NCBI GenBank assembly: GCA_032871835.1
Contig: CM065299.1
Span: 28,909,074-28,973,073 of the forward strand
Origin: Dipteronia dyeriana
Taxonomy: Eukaryota; Streptophyta; Magnoliopsida; Sapindales; Sapindaceae
Direction: 5' to 3'
DNA length: 64,000 nt
The translations under genes and the position numbers were made by a program. This document shows positions 45,923 to 57,697 of this stretch, piece by piece (position 1 is the stretch's first letter; every line of letters starts with the position of its first letter). The notes under the pieces were generated by a model that worked only from the letters and a program-made list of their open reading frames with translations, made no database searches and was not told the DNA's origin.

Positions 45923-46352
45923 GAGCATATCCAATGTAAATATGCATTTTAAGTTTCTAAATAGTGTCACATAACAATTTCTATTCACTATTAGTCTACT
46001 TTTGGTAAAAAATTATAAAAATACATATTCATGTTTCAATGCAATTATATGAAGACAAATATGCTTCTATTTTATAAATCAATCATAATAAAACAATTAT
46101 TACATTATTTCTCCTCTTTTATTTTAACTTTTATATTATTTGTGGAAAGATTTATAAATCTTAGGCAACATTTTTATGAGAGTTATTAGAATTAGAAACT
46201 CAACTTCATATTCTCTAACTTTTTGTTTGTCATATCATCTTCATATTAAAGTTAGATAATTGAATTGGAGATAGTTTTTCTAACTTTTTTAATATCTATC
46301 GTATGTAACAGTCAATTTTCTTAAAATGTATATTTATATCGAAGACGCTCCT
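45923..46352. mobile_element. MITE copy 3 (GAGCATCTCCAATG family)
   Basis: The left end AGAGCATATCCAATGTAAAT and right end (complement GGAGCGTCTTCGATATAAAT) are inverted over about 35 bp. The interior matches copies 1 and 2, including AATTGGAGATAG at about 46262. Superfamily uncertain. Confidence 0.7.
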
Positions 46353-46544
46353 ACGTACCGGATAATTTTGATAATGCATAATATATTTTCAGCAGCCGTA
46401 TCACATTAACCTTTTCAAATAATTGCTGGAAAGTGAATTTACCTGAGCATTTTGAATCTTGTATACTTCAGAAAGGTATACGCCCTCTTTACTGTAACTT
46501 GGTGCCAATGCAAGTACAAGGGCTAGGTTGTCAGACTTTTACAA

Positions 46545-47845
46545 ATATTCGGGTCAATAGCAGAGATGACCTCTGAACTTACAGTGCGGTAAGAAGTTAC
46601 CTCTTGAATTTGTTTTCAATCACTAAACCTCTGAACTCGTATAAATTTATAATAACCGACGGATTACTGAATTTCGTCCATTTTTTTATCACGTGAGATC
46701 GTATTAAGGATAAATCTTTTTTTTTCATCCTTTTAGTACGGATTAAAAAATATATATATATTATTATTATTATTATGTTGAGACCCAGATTGGATCTTCA
46801 ACTAATAAAAATAATAATAAATTAAAACTCATCTTCAAAACCCAATGAAACCTAAAAACCCCACACAACCGTCCAGACCCAAATCCCCATCTCCATTACT
46901 CCATCAGATTTCTAGAAGAACAATCACCACTCAAACTCCAAACCCACCGCCGATCCCCTTCTCTTTCTCAAGCCCACTTCTTCAGATCATCACCTTCTCG
47001 AAAAACCCAAATCCATACACCCATCATCCATCATCCATCATCCAAATCGAAAACCATCTCCAATTCCATCAATAAAGATCTGAATCACAAAAACAAAATC
47101 ACAAATCAATCCAAAAACCAGAATCAACACATCTCATCAAACAATTCATTTCATCATCTTCTTCAAGCAATTGAAACAAACAAAATAATCCGGAAAAAAC
47201 ACACCATCGTCAATCCAAATCCTCTCCATTATGTTTTCCAAAGTATTAAAAAATAAATGAACAAGAGCTTCATCACAATGGAAAACTCCACCGGGAAGGA
47301 GGTCTACTTTTGTTGGTGTGCGCACTTTTGTTGCCACCACTAGAACCACCATTGCCGACGAAAGAGAACCAAACGAAAAAGGCCCATCATCGGGTTTCCA
47401 TTAGATCCAAATGGATCTCGATCGAAGATGATGTTTGGTCGAAAATGATGTTTGATTGAAGATGAAGAAGAAGTTGTGCCCGGGATGAAGATGTTTGAAG
47501 AAGAAGAAGAAGAAGAAGAAGAGAAGAGTGATTGTCTGATAAAGTGTGTACATAGGATGAAAAAGTGGAGAATAATGAATGTCTGATGAAGACGAAGAAG
47601 AAAAACGAAGTTTGTATTGGGTTAATAGCACCAATGTTTGATGCATTTTTTTTTCCTATAAATATTTATTATTTAATTCTAAATTTACCTCTAAGTGTGC
47701 ATGAACATGAATAGTAAACATCACGTGATAAAAAATTAGATAAAAGTCACTAACAGTCAGTTTTTTAAATTTTTTAGAGGATCGGAATACTTTGATACCG
47801 CAGACATTTGTGTTGTTAACTCTAATTTTTTTCAACATATTAGCC
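46545..47845. mobile_element. Possible Mutator-like element carrying gene-like sequence
   Basis: Both sides have a degenerate inverted segment: TGCGGTA near the edge, and TTTTTTATCACGTGA further in (46680 and, inverted, 47725). Between are a C/A-rich leader-like stretch (46840-47140) and a stretch with GAAGAAGAAG runs (47500-47525), open in places on both strands. The layout resembles gene-carrying Mutator elements. No target duplication was found and bounds are approximate. Confidence 0.4.
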
Positions 47846-48016
47846 TCTAAAAATGTACCAGAACAGCCTCACTTACAAATATTCTTCGATTAAAATTTTA
47901 TAATGATATTTGTATCCAAAATTATACATTAATCGTTTCAAATAAATTTAAAACTCATGATTTCACAGAGAATTATATATATATATATATATATATAAAG
48001 ATTTTTATATAAGTGC

Positions 48017-48158
48017 GTACCGATAGAATTGTATAAAGATATTGAACGTGAGTCACTCATTTTAAATACTTTGACTTGATATGTATGCACTTATCAAAAC
48101 TCTTTTATAAATGAGTGACTCACATTCAATATTTTTATATAATTCTATCGATAAGTAC
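48017..48158. repeat. Foldback MITE, about 140 bp
   Basis: GTACCGATAGAATTGTATAA and GAACGTGAGTCACTCATTTT form one arm; the complementary arm runs from about 48112 (AAATGAGTGACTCACATTCA) to 48158. The stem is about 45 bp. It resembles the repeated units at 62251-62588. Confidence 0.7.
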
Positions 48159-48560
48159 CGATAGGAAAATGATTATATATATTGTATTTTAGAAAATAAT
48201 GTTTTGAAAGTAAAATAAATATATTTTGAATTTGTAAGGGTTAATGACTTAATGGTACAAGCCTTCTCCCACCTGTTAGTGTTGTTCACAGTTCATATAA
48301 GACAGAACTCACAAGGTTTGATTTGGTGGGCTTGGGCCTCATTTATTTGATTAGATGTTACCACTAAAATGAGCCTAATAACTAGATACACCCACATTTA
48401 TTTTAATTACACTTTCAAAGCTATGTTCAGCTTCAACGCTGAAATCACTGAAACATGCCACCCAAACCCAAAGATTACGCCACAGCATAAGCTCTAAACA
48501 CAACGCCAACTAACCAAAAATAAACGACTGAGATGAGATTGATCCGATAGTAAATCTTCT

Positions 48561-48899
48561 ACACATATACCATAAAATTATGAGTTTGAATTCTCTCCCT
48601 AAGAAAACACCGAAATTATGAATCTATGTAATAAATTATATATATACTAACAATAAATAAATTTGACCACATGTAATGAGAATATTTCCACAGGATAAAT
48701 TTCTTTTTAACATTGTACATGACAAATTCATTTTACACATATACCATAAAATTACGAGTTTGATTATTTTCCCTCAAATAAACTTTGAACTCGTAAATTT
48801 ATATAATAGTGTAATACTAATAAAAAAAATCATAAATAAATATGACCACATATAATGAGAATATTTCCACCAGATAAATTTATTTTTGACATTGTATTA
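48561..48899. repeat. 174-bp tandem duplication, intergenic
   Basis: ACACATATACCATAAAATTA starts at 48561 and 48735. Both copies continue with GACCACAT(G/A)TAATGAGAATA and TTTCCAC and close with ACATTGTA. The copies are clearly diverged. Confidence 0.85.
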
Positions 48900-50197
48900 C
48901 AAAAAATCAGATTTTTTCGAAGAGGGACAGACTCCAACACAAATCAATGGCATGGTTATGAAACAAACCACCAAATGAACCTCATCTTATCAATAATACT
49001 CAAAATCCCAAATCAAATTTGATCACTAATGTGACAAATTCATTCCATTCATATAAGAAATCAGTTTTTTACTTTTATTATAATGCATTGTAATAAACGA
49101 TGCATTCAAAATTAACTCTTTCAACACTTCAAAAGATCTTCTAGGTCCCTCGGAACTCAAATTTATTCCTTTAATACTTTTGACGTATAGCTTTAGCCTT
49201 TAAGATATCTATAAAAAGAAATACATAATTTGTATTTATTTATTTATTTTACCATTTCTTAATAGCTAAGAATTAAATCCGTTGGTAAATCACAATAATA
49301 ATGACTAAATTAAAAAAAATACTTCTGTAGTGTACAGAGTTTGTAATCATGAAGGTACAGAAAACAGTAATTGTCTTTTCAATGGGGAGCCAGAGGGCAT
49401 CTTTCAAGTTCCTGAAGTTTTCAAAGAAAAGCAAAAGCATATTTTAATCCACTTTCGTTTTTTTTTTCCAGATTACCAGGAAAGCCAGTAATTCACTCAA
49501 CTATTCTCATTAAGAGATGGGACAGAAAAATAAATAAATTTGTTTCCAAGAAAAGTCGGTCGCAATAAAACACTAGATACTGTAGGGATGCATTTCCCTG
49601 GTGAAATTTCCTTTCAAGCTTTGATCGATGTATTTTCAATCCTAAAAACGAACAAAAACATGCAACACAAATTAGCCTGAAATGGAAACAAAAAAAGAAG
49701 CCAAACAAAAACGCCACTTACTAAAGAGAAAACTCTATGTTATATATTTGTCTTTTCTTTTCTTCCGATCAAAGATGCTAACTAGGCATATCGCTCACAC
49801 ATTATATATGTAATCAGAGCAGTAGCATTGGCAAAACCAGATATAAAAATCTAGAAAACAAAAAAAGAGAGCCATCTCACATACATAGCTCTTCCAGGCA
49901 AAACCACACACTCATTGTACATCAGATTCACAGTTTAAACAAACTATGAACAAGGAACGAAAACCCAAAAAAAAAAAAAAAGTCCTCGAGACTGGTTTGT
50001 CTTCCTCCTCCTCCTCCTCCTCCTCCTTATATCACTCTCTCTATTACTCTATCTGCCCCTTCTTTGAGACTCCACCACGTGGTCCGTGTCTTTAATTTTA
50101 TCCTTTTGCTCTGTTTTTTTTTTTTTTTTTTTTACTTTTTTAGACGATTTTGATAATGGAAACATATTAGTAAAGAGTATTTATAAGGGAATATTAT
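48900..50197. other. Intergenic and FLZ 3' flank, no gene seen
   Basis: AT-rich sequence. A CCT/CTC triplet run (50005-50030) and a poly-T tract (50116-50133) lie downstream of the FLZ stop codon on its strand, in the likely 3' UTR/terminator area. No coding signal. Confidence 0.5.
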
Positions 50198-50950
50198 CTA
50201 AGCAGCTGCAACGGTGCCTGTACGGTAATAATCTTGATTTTTGGTTGGCGATGAAGATTTCTTCTGCTCTTTATTTCTTAAAGCCTTCATAGAAGACATG
50301 TTCATGTTTTTCTCTCTAGCTTCATCAATTTCTATTTGCTCTTGTCTGCACTCTTCACTACAGAACGGAGTGTCTCCTCTGTAAAACAAAACATCATAAA
50401 TATCAGAAACCAACCTTGTAAAAATCACTCTTCAATCACATATATTCCGCAAAAGTGAAAAAGATAATATTTCTCAGAAGAAAAAAAGTCACTTGGGTTC
50501 CTCAGATCCCCATCTAGAGATCTTGACCTTCTCTTCACCATTTTATCAAATCATTTAAATTTGAGATCTAGTACCATGATTCAAAACAAACAGATCTAAA
50601 TCACAAAAATAAAGAGAGAACAAAACTGACCTGTACATGAATATGTCTCTGTTATTGCCAAGATGTTTCTTGCAAAGAAAACAAGCTTCCAAGAAATGGG
50701 GTTGGGGTTCTTCGTATCTTGCATCGTAAAACCTAGGACCAGATCTAGGAGACGAAGAACAAACAGACGACGATGACAAAGACGAGAGATTTCTCAAACT
50801 ATTTCTTCTTCCATAAGAGAGAGGCCTAGAAAAGAAAGCATAGCTGTTCTGTTGATGGTTCCCTGAAACCCCAGCTTCCATGTCAGCAAGAGAAGCCAAA
50901 CCATCATCTTCTTCAACAAAACAAGGCCTTCTTGACATTAGAGAATCCAT
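50198..50950 (-). CDS. FLZ (FCS-like zinc finger) domain protein
   Basis: Two exons, 50631-50950 and 50198-50378, joined across a 252-bp GT-AG intron with a split Arg codon, give 166 residues and a TAG stop. The plant-specific FLZ domain spans about residues 88-130: [20 protein letters not shown] then [20 protein letters not shown]. The C-x2-C and C-x3-C zinc ligands and the diagnostic Phe-Cys-Ser are all present. The intron falls inside the zinc finger, as is usual in this family. The N-terminal half is Ser/Arg-rich ([20 protein letters not shown]) and probably disordered; the C-terminal tail is Lys/Ser-rich. FLZ proteins act as adaptors of SnRK1 energy-sensing kinases (family knowledge). 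The start is the first ATG, giving [11 protein letters not shown]. Confidence 0.95.
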
Positions 50951-51170
50951 TCAATTTATTTGTATTATTATGGGAAAAATCAAATCTTTTGCTCTGCGAG
51001 CGAGGGAGAGAGTGTGCGTGAGGAAAAAGAGAGCAGGAGGTAGAGTTTATAAAGATGGGTTTGGTGAGGAAATGGCAAGTTTTTATAGCAAAAAGGCCCA
51101 CAAGACTCGATTTTTTAAACAACGGGCAGGTTTTCAAGAATCCGTCCAAGCAAATCTATTGGCTTCAAGT
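50951..51170 (-). promoter_or_regulatory. FLZ gene leader and core promoter
   Basis: The minus strand has TTTATAAAC (TATA box, complement of 51046-51053). A CT-rich patch (CTCTCTTTTTCCTCACGC and CTCTCCCTCGCTCGC, about 50995-51035) follows, as in plant Y-patch promoters. The transcription start is probably near 51015, leaving a 5' UTR of about 65 nt. Upstream DNA to about 51560 is GC-richer than its surroundings. Confidence 0.6.
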
Positions 51171-54100
51171 TAAACCAGTATCTTATTTCTATTAGTTTAG
51201 GTACAAACTAAACTAACCAGACGTAATGCATTTGCCCCTGGAGTTTCAATGTATCTACATGCAATGCCAGTGCCGGTGAAGTGAACAAAACATCTTCTAA
51301 AATCGAGGGTAAAATTGGGATTTCGTTATGATTGCTAGATTTTATGTAGAGCCAGCCCCCTTCTTTCCCCACTCGCGACCTAACCGCACATGATGAGTAC
51401 TCTCCACAATCAAACGTAAATGCAGAGGAGACACAATCATAGAGTGACCCCACGCAGGGTCGATGGCGCGTTAACGTAATGGAGGTTCAGGACCACACCG
51501 GCGTATGAGGAGCATTGGAGTGGTCAATTTACATTGCTGTAGTGGGTCAAGCCAAAGACTTACCTAGCTCAATTGCTACAAGTAGTGGAGATTATTATGG
51601 AGTTGGTAGTGACACCAATACACATTCAATCACATAAATCATATATGATATATGTCCTTTTGTCGTCTAACACTTTTTTCTCCTTGTTTCAAAGAAAAAA
51701 TAAATGTCAAACTGCATTCACCTACCCTTATGTTTGTTATAAATAATACACTAAAAATGTATGTGTAGTGTAATTACACATAAAAACCCTTTAATGTTTT
51801 CAAGAATGCTATGCTAATTTAACGGCTTTAATGTAAAATTATATTATAATTAGAGGAGATTCATCAAGTTCATTTTTGTTCAACCCTTTGAAAGAGACTA
51901 AGTTTACTGCTCACATGTTGATATGTATATACATATTATTTATTTATCTGTTTATCATATCAATTTTTAATTAATAAATTGATATATGTTAACATACAGT
52001 GATAGGATAATGCCCACCCTTTTGAAGGTTGAGAAAATGAATTCAGAATCTTTTTAATATCCTCTATTTATAGATTTTTTTTTTAAATAAAACTACTTTT
52101 ATTTTTAATGAATTATAAAATAAATAAATTCGGAACAAAATGAACATTTCCGAATTTAAGATCGGTCAACAGTTATCTTTAATGAAATCAACTACAAATT
52201 TGTGCAATTATAATTTGTATATTTATACCAAATATCGAGGGACATTATTGCAGTTTCCCATAGAATATCAACCAGCCAACCAACTAATTTTGTATGATCA
52301 ATCGTAAACTTTTAACATTTTTTTGGTTTAGAATTATAGATCATTTTAAGAACCTTTAGTTTAATTTTTTTTAGCGATTACTAATTAGGTCTTGGATTTT
52401 TTTAAAAAATTTCAAGTTGTTTATAACTTTTATATAAATGATCGAATTGATCCTTACATTTTTTGTAAGTGTCAAATTAGATTTTATAACTAAGTTTCGT
52501 CGGTCAATTTTAACTACGTAAGGATAAAATTATACTTTATTCATTAACAATATAATAATGACACATAAACAAATTTTGTTAATACATGTATATGTTTGAT
52601 TATTTTATTTCTAGGTTTTGATTTTTAAATAATTTTGAAACAATGATTTTATAATATTAACAAAAAAGACAATTATATAAAAATGGTAAACGGCCAAACT
52701 GGAAATGAATGATAAATTTATTTATAAAATAAGAGTATATTTGAAATTTTTAGAAATTTTTAGATAATTTTAATTAAAAAATATACAAATGGTGTTTCAT
52801 GAATAATATTTTTGGATTTTATTGTAATTATAATGGTGAATTTAATGCATAAAAAATAAAATAACTTTACTATAATATGATGAAAAAAAAGTATTTACAT
52901 ATTTTATTTAAAATTGTTAAAGCCAACTGTTATATTTAACACCGTTAAATCATTAAAGAGATTAATTTGTTCGCTTCCAAAAAAAGATTGATTAATTTAA
53001 CACTTAAAAAAAATTATAAAAACTAATTTGATCATTTTTATAAAAATTATAAACAATTTATTTATTTTTTTAAAAGTTCATGACCTAATTGATAATTATC
53101 TATTTTTTTCGTGATTTACTAATAATAAAAAATAATTTAAAATTAAAATTAAAATTAGTCCAATTTTATATATTGAAAAACATGTTGTAGAAATATTTTT
53201 ATTCATGTAGAAATTATAAAAAAAGTTTATTTCATGAATTGAAAAGAAGAAGAAGAAAAATGGGGTTAGTGTCATAGTGTTCATGAATAAAAAAATTGAA
53301 GTAAGCGGCACGGTCAATAAATGCAAGTAGGAGCAGTATTGCCCGGCACTAAACAGTAAGTTGAACTAGACAGAACCTCCCAGAACCCATTGTATTATTC
53401 AAAGGACCCCACGAGGGGGCCCCATCACCTTGTTCTTTACTCCAAGTCTTTGACGTCACCATCTCTTTCATTCTTTTGTCCCTTTTCTTCTCACCCCCAC
53501 ATAACCGGGACCCACATCCCAAAACCCATCGATTGGTGGGGCCCACACCACCCCCCATTCCTTTTCCATGATCATCAATTGCCGTGGGCCACCTTCACAT
53601 TCACATGAGTGTGATGTTGCCTTCTCCTCTATTTATTAATTGACAAAACAAAAAAGAATCCATTGAATTTTCTATTTTATTCAATTTTTTAAAATTGAAA
53701 AAAACTATTTTATCCATTTAACATATAAATTATATTGTTTTTTTTTATATAAATTTTAATATAATAAAAATATATTACACCAAGTAGTTAAAGAGAATGA
53801 GCTATACACATTTAGTTTGGATATATAATTTTATAATAAATATAATATTTGTTTTCTTTAATATTAGATAAAGAGGTTAACCATAATAAATGGTCAATAT
53901 CAAATTATATAAAATCGAATAGAGATAGGAGATGATTTGATGTTAATTTATATATTTTTTTATTAATACAAAATAGTAGGTTAAATTGATTCCGTGGCAT
54001 ACAAGTTGATTTTTAGATATTTTTGAGTAAAAGCTTATTGAAATTATAAATTATTAAGAGGAGGATATTTATATAATTATATGAAAAGAAGCCCATGTTA

Positions 54101-54382
54101 CGAGGTATTTTGTTTCCCAACCACAGCCCTTTGCCCGTGAACTGCGGTCAGCCTGCCACTGCCCAATAGTCCGTACACGTGTGATATTGTGCTCGCCACC
54201 AACACAGCACCTATGTCTCTATTTTACTGCCACGTAACAGGGATTACTGACAAGAGATTAATTTATCATACACACTAGGTGATACCATGCCGCTCTGCTG
54301 CATTTTCTGCTCAGAATCTTTTATGGCGTTTCAATGGTCCAGATCTCTTTTCATTTACACTTATGATCTTATTCTTCTAGAA

Positions 54383-54418
<36 letters not shown>

Positions 54419-54787
54419 GGTGACTTGTTTAACAAATTAAATTGTAGTGAATTATTTATGGGTCGAGGCCTCGAGGGTCGCGAGTCAAGAGTAAACGGTG
54501 TATGTAACAACTAACAAGTCGTCTTAATTGGATTTATTGGCATTGACTACATAAACCACCGGCAGACTCCGTGATGGACTACATAAACCACCGGCAGACT
54601 CCGTGATGGTAAATCAAACATGACACATTTTCGGTTGAATTCTTAACTGAAATTTCTAATAACAAGTTATGATTAATTAATCAAATGCCATTCCACATAT
54701 TAGTTGGATGAAAAATTGTTGGCCAAAATCATAGCCTTTGTTCAAAAAATATAAAAATAAAATTAGATCTATCCCTCTTATATCTAC
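51171..54787. other. Intergenic, no gene seen
   Basis: It includes the FLZ upstream region to about 51560, long AT-rich stretches, and two GC-richer islands: 53380-53610, with GGGGGCCCC and TGGGGCCCACACC, and 54115-54260, with TACACGTGTG and GCCACGTAAC. A poly-T tract of about 32 nt is at 54386-54416. No open frame resembles a protein. Confidence 0.6.
54545..54608. repeat. Exact 32-bp tandem duplication
   Basis: GACTACATAAACCACCGGCA starts at 54545 and 54577, each followed by GACTCCGTGATG. The two copies are identical, implying a recent event. Confidence 0.95.
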
Positions 54788-55400
54788 TAAAGGTGTAAAC
54801 TGGGTTGTGCTTAGTCAACACAGCCCTCATTGATAAGGTTCATACGGATTATGGATCTTACCGGACATAACACGAATTGGATTAGGTAGAACACGGCAAT
54901 TATAAATATAGTATGACATGCTCTGTGTATCGATACATGTCAATATATATCATTTTCGTGTCATGTCAGTTAGAGGATCGGTCACGTACTGACTCATATA
55001 TAACCTTTTAAGAAAAGTTAAATATTAAATATGAGATTGCATTTAAATTATGAACTTTAAATTTTTAAATTTGTTTTGATTGTTTCTTGGATAAAAATTC
55101 TTATGAAAATGTAAAGAACTTCAGTATTTAGTCTCGTATTCTATGCTCTCTAGTTTGGTTGTGTTGTGCTCATTCAGGCCAGTTTCGTCCCTTGCACATC
55201 CAGACCACGTTCAGATTGTGCTTTTAGCGTGCCATGCCGGATTACCGGTTCAATGTGCCACAAAACTCAACCCAACATGTTACATTTGGATCGTGTCAGA
55301 GCACAATTTAAAAATTTATCGAAACGTATCGTGCTACGTTTGTACGAAATCGTACATGTTGGGTCATGTTTGGGCTGGCCTGACCCGGTTTACATATCTA
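54788..55400. mobile_element. hAT-like element, 613 bp
   Basis: The left end TAAAGGTGTAAACTGGGTTG and right end (complement TAGATATGTAAACCGGGTCA) are inverted. ATATCTAC (54780-54787) and ATGTCTAC (55401-55408) are an 8-bp duplication with one mismatch. Two overlapping open frames at 55143-55466 arise from composition and resemble no protein known to me. Confidence 0.75.
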
Positions 55401-55469
55401 ATGTCTACTGTTACCGATAATAGAGAACATTTCAAAATAATATTAATAATATGTATAAATGTTTAATAG

Positions 55470-55700
55470 AGAAGGGGTCCACTTTAGTCCACTAATGCAA
55501 CTATATACTATAAAAATTTGTCACATGTACCTCCATTTGTGGTAAAGGGTTCAAGTCCCACCATACATATTTTATAAGTATGTGTGAGGAGTTTTCTTTC
55601 GGTTTGTGGGAGTGACTCTTTTTCGATCGTAAGAGTTATAGTACATATGTAACCTTTTTCCGATAGTGAGAGTAGTATTTCGAACCGTGCTTATATAGTC
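55470..55700 (+). repeat. Possible SINE-like sequence
   Basis: GGTTCAAGTCC at 55548-55558 is a perfect tRNA B-box, preceded by sequence compatible with a weak A-box and followed by GTGTGAGGAGTTTTC-type repeats (GTGGGAGTGACTCTTTTTCG, then CGATAGTGAGAGTAG). No poly-A tail or target duplication was established. Confidence 0.3.
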
Positions 55701-55891
55701 TTATTATTCTCGTCAGGTCCCAACAGTAGTTGTATTTAAAATAAAAAAATAAAAAAAAAATCTGTGAGTAACGTGAGTTGCATGAGATTATACCAAAAGA
55801 ATATCGAATTTTAAAGGTGCATGATTGTATGAAAAACACGCATAATAGAGAAATACAAAATTAATCAAATTGATTGTCTAGATAATGTAAA

Positions 55892-56268
55892 GACTTAATG
55901 GTACGGATGTCCCCTAAACTAATCAAGAACTGTTGATATGCCTCCTGAATTTTTAAAATGGTCACTAAACTCTCTGTATTTTCATTTTCTTTACAGTTGA
56001 GGTCCAAAGCCTAACGTTGTCCATTTTTATGTTATGTCGTATTACAATATGTTCCCCTAATTATATAGATAATTGTATAAAACCAACAACAATATAATAA
56101 TATGTCTTAAATACCCCTCTGACCAAATTCTAAAAATGATTTTAAAAATAAAATAAAATAATGGTTAAATAATAATAAAATTCTGAATTAATTTTCTAAA
56201 TAATTAAATGATCTTTTTTTTGTTTAAATATCCCTAAATATTTAATAGTAGTAGTAGTAGTAGTAGTA

Positions 56269-56306
<38 letters not shown>

Positions 56307-57688
56307 CATCATCATCATAATAATAATAATAATGAATAAAATAAAATAAAAATAATAAAAACAATAACAAATAATATTAAAAATAAAATAAAATAAAATA
56401 ATAATAATAGTAGTATAGTGGTGCAGTAGTAGTAATAATAATAATAATAATAATGATAATAATAACGTTAATAAAATAATAAAAATAATAAATATTTGAA
56501 AGTCATGGTTATTAAGTCATAATTATTTAAATTCCATCTCATTAGTCAGTACGTGTATTTTGGGATTGTAGTTTATAACGTAACACATGACGGAGATTTA
56601 TGACATATTTTAATAACTAATTTATTCAAAACATTGAAGTTTCTAGATTCGAAGAGATCTGAATTTAAAAAAAAAACAAGAAAAAATTATAATTATATTT
56701 CCAAAATTTCATATTGGATCTCCACCATCCATTAATAACCATGACTTTCAAATAATTTAATTTTTTAAATAATTAAATTATCTTTTTTATTTATATATCC
56801 TTAAATATTTAATAATAATAATAATAATAATAGTAGTAAAATTAATCAAATAATAATAATAATAATAAATATTTAAAAATCATGTTTATTAATGGATGGT
56901 GGAGATCCAATATGAAAATTTGGAAATATAATTTTATTTTTTCTTGTTTTATTTAAAAAAAAAAATCAGATCGCTTTGAGTCTATAAACTTCAATATTTA
57001 AATAATTTGGTTATTAAAATATATCATGAACCCTTGTCATATGTGTTATATTATAAACTACAACCTCAAAACACATGTACTAATTAATGGGATGGAATTA
57101 TAATAATTATGACTTAATAACCATGACTTTCACATATTTATTCTTTTTCTTCTTATTATTATTATTTATTATATTATTATTATTATTATTATTATTATTT
57201 ATTATTATTACTATTATTTTTATTTATTTTATTATTATTATTATTCTATTATTATTATTATTGTTATTATATTTTTATTATTATTTATTATTATTACTAT
57301 TATTTTTATTTATTTTATTATTATTATTATTATTACTATTAAATATTAGGGATACTTAAATAAAAAAAGTCATTTAATTATTCAAAATATTAAATTCAGA
57401 AATTTATTATTATTTAACCATTATTTCAATTTTTTTTAAAATAATTTTAAAATTTTGATTGGAGGGGTATTTAAGAAATGTTATTATATAGTTTATGGTT
57501 TTATGTAATTATATATGTAATTAAGGGAACATATTGTAATATGTCATAACAGAAAAGTGGACAACATTAGGATTTGGATCTCTGTTGTAATAAAATGAGA
57601 GTTCAAAGGGTTTAGTGACCATTTTAAGAATTCATGGGCCGTATCAACAGTTCACGATTAATTCAGGGGGCATCCATACCATTAAGTC
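55892..57688. mobile_element. Foldback Mutator-like element, 1.8 kb
   Basis: The left end GACTTAATGGTACGGATGTC and right end (complement GACTTAATGGTATGGATGCC) begin arms that stay complementary nearly to the centre, about 900 bp each. The perfect 9-bp duplication TAATGTAAA is at 55883-55891 and 57689-57697. The arms contain mirrored TAA/TAG arrays (56250-56470 and 57150-57340) and mirrored GGATCTCCACCATCC segments. No transposase. The low-complexity Leu/Ile frame at 57087-57359 is not a gene. Confidence 0.9.
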
Positions 57689-57697
57689 TAATGTAAA

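Noticed and set aside
46845..47075. 76-codon Pro/Ser-rich plus-strand frame
   Set aside because: Composition-driven, no recognisable domain, and it lies inside a probable transposon; not called as a gene.
57087..57359. 90-codon frame rich in Leu, Ile and Phe
   Set aside because: It is a translation of the TTA/TAT triplet array in the right arm of the foldback element; there is no domain or start context.
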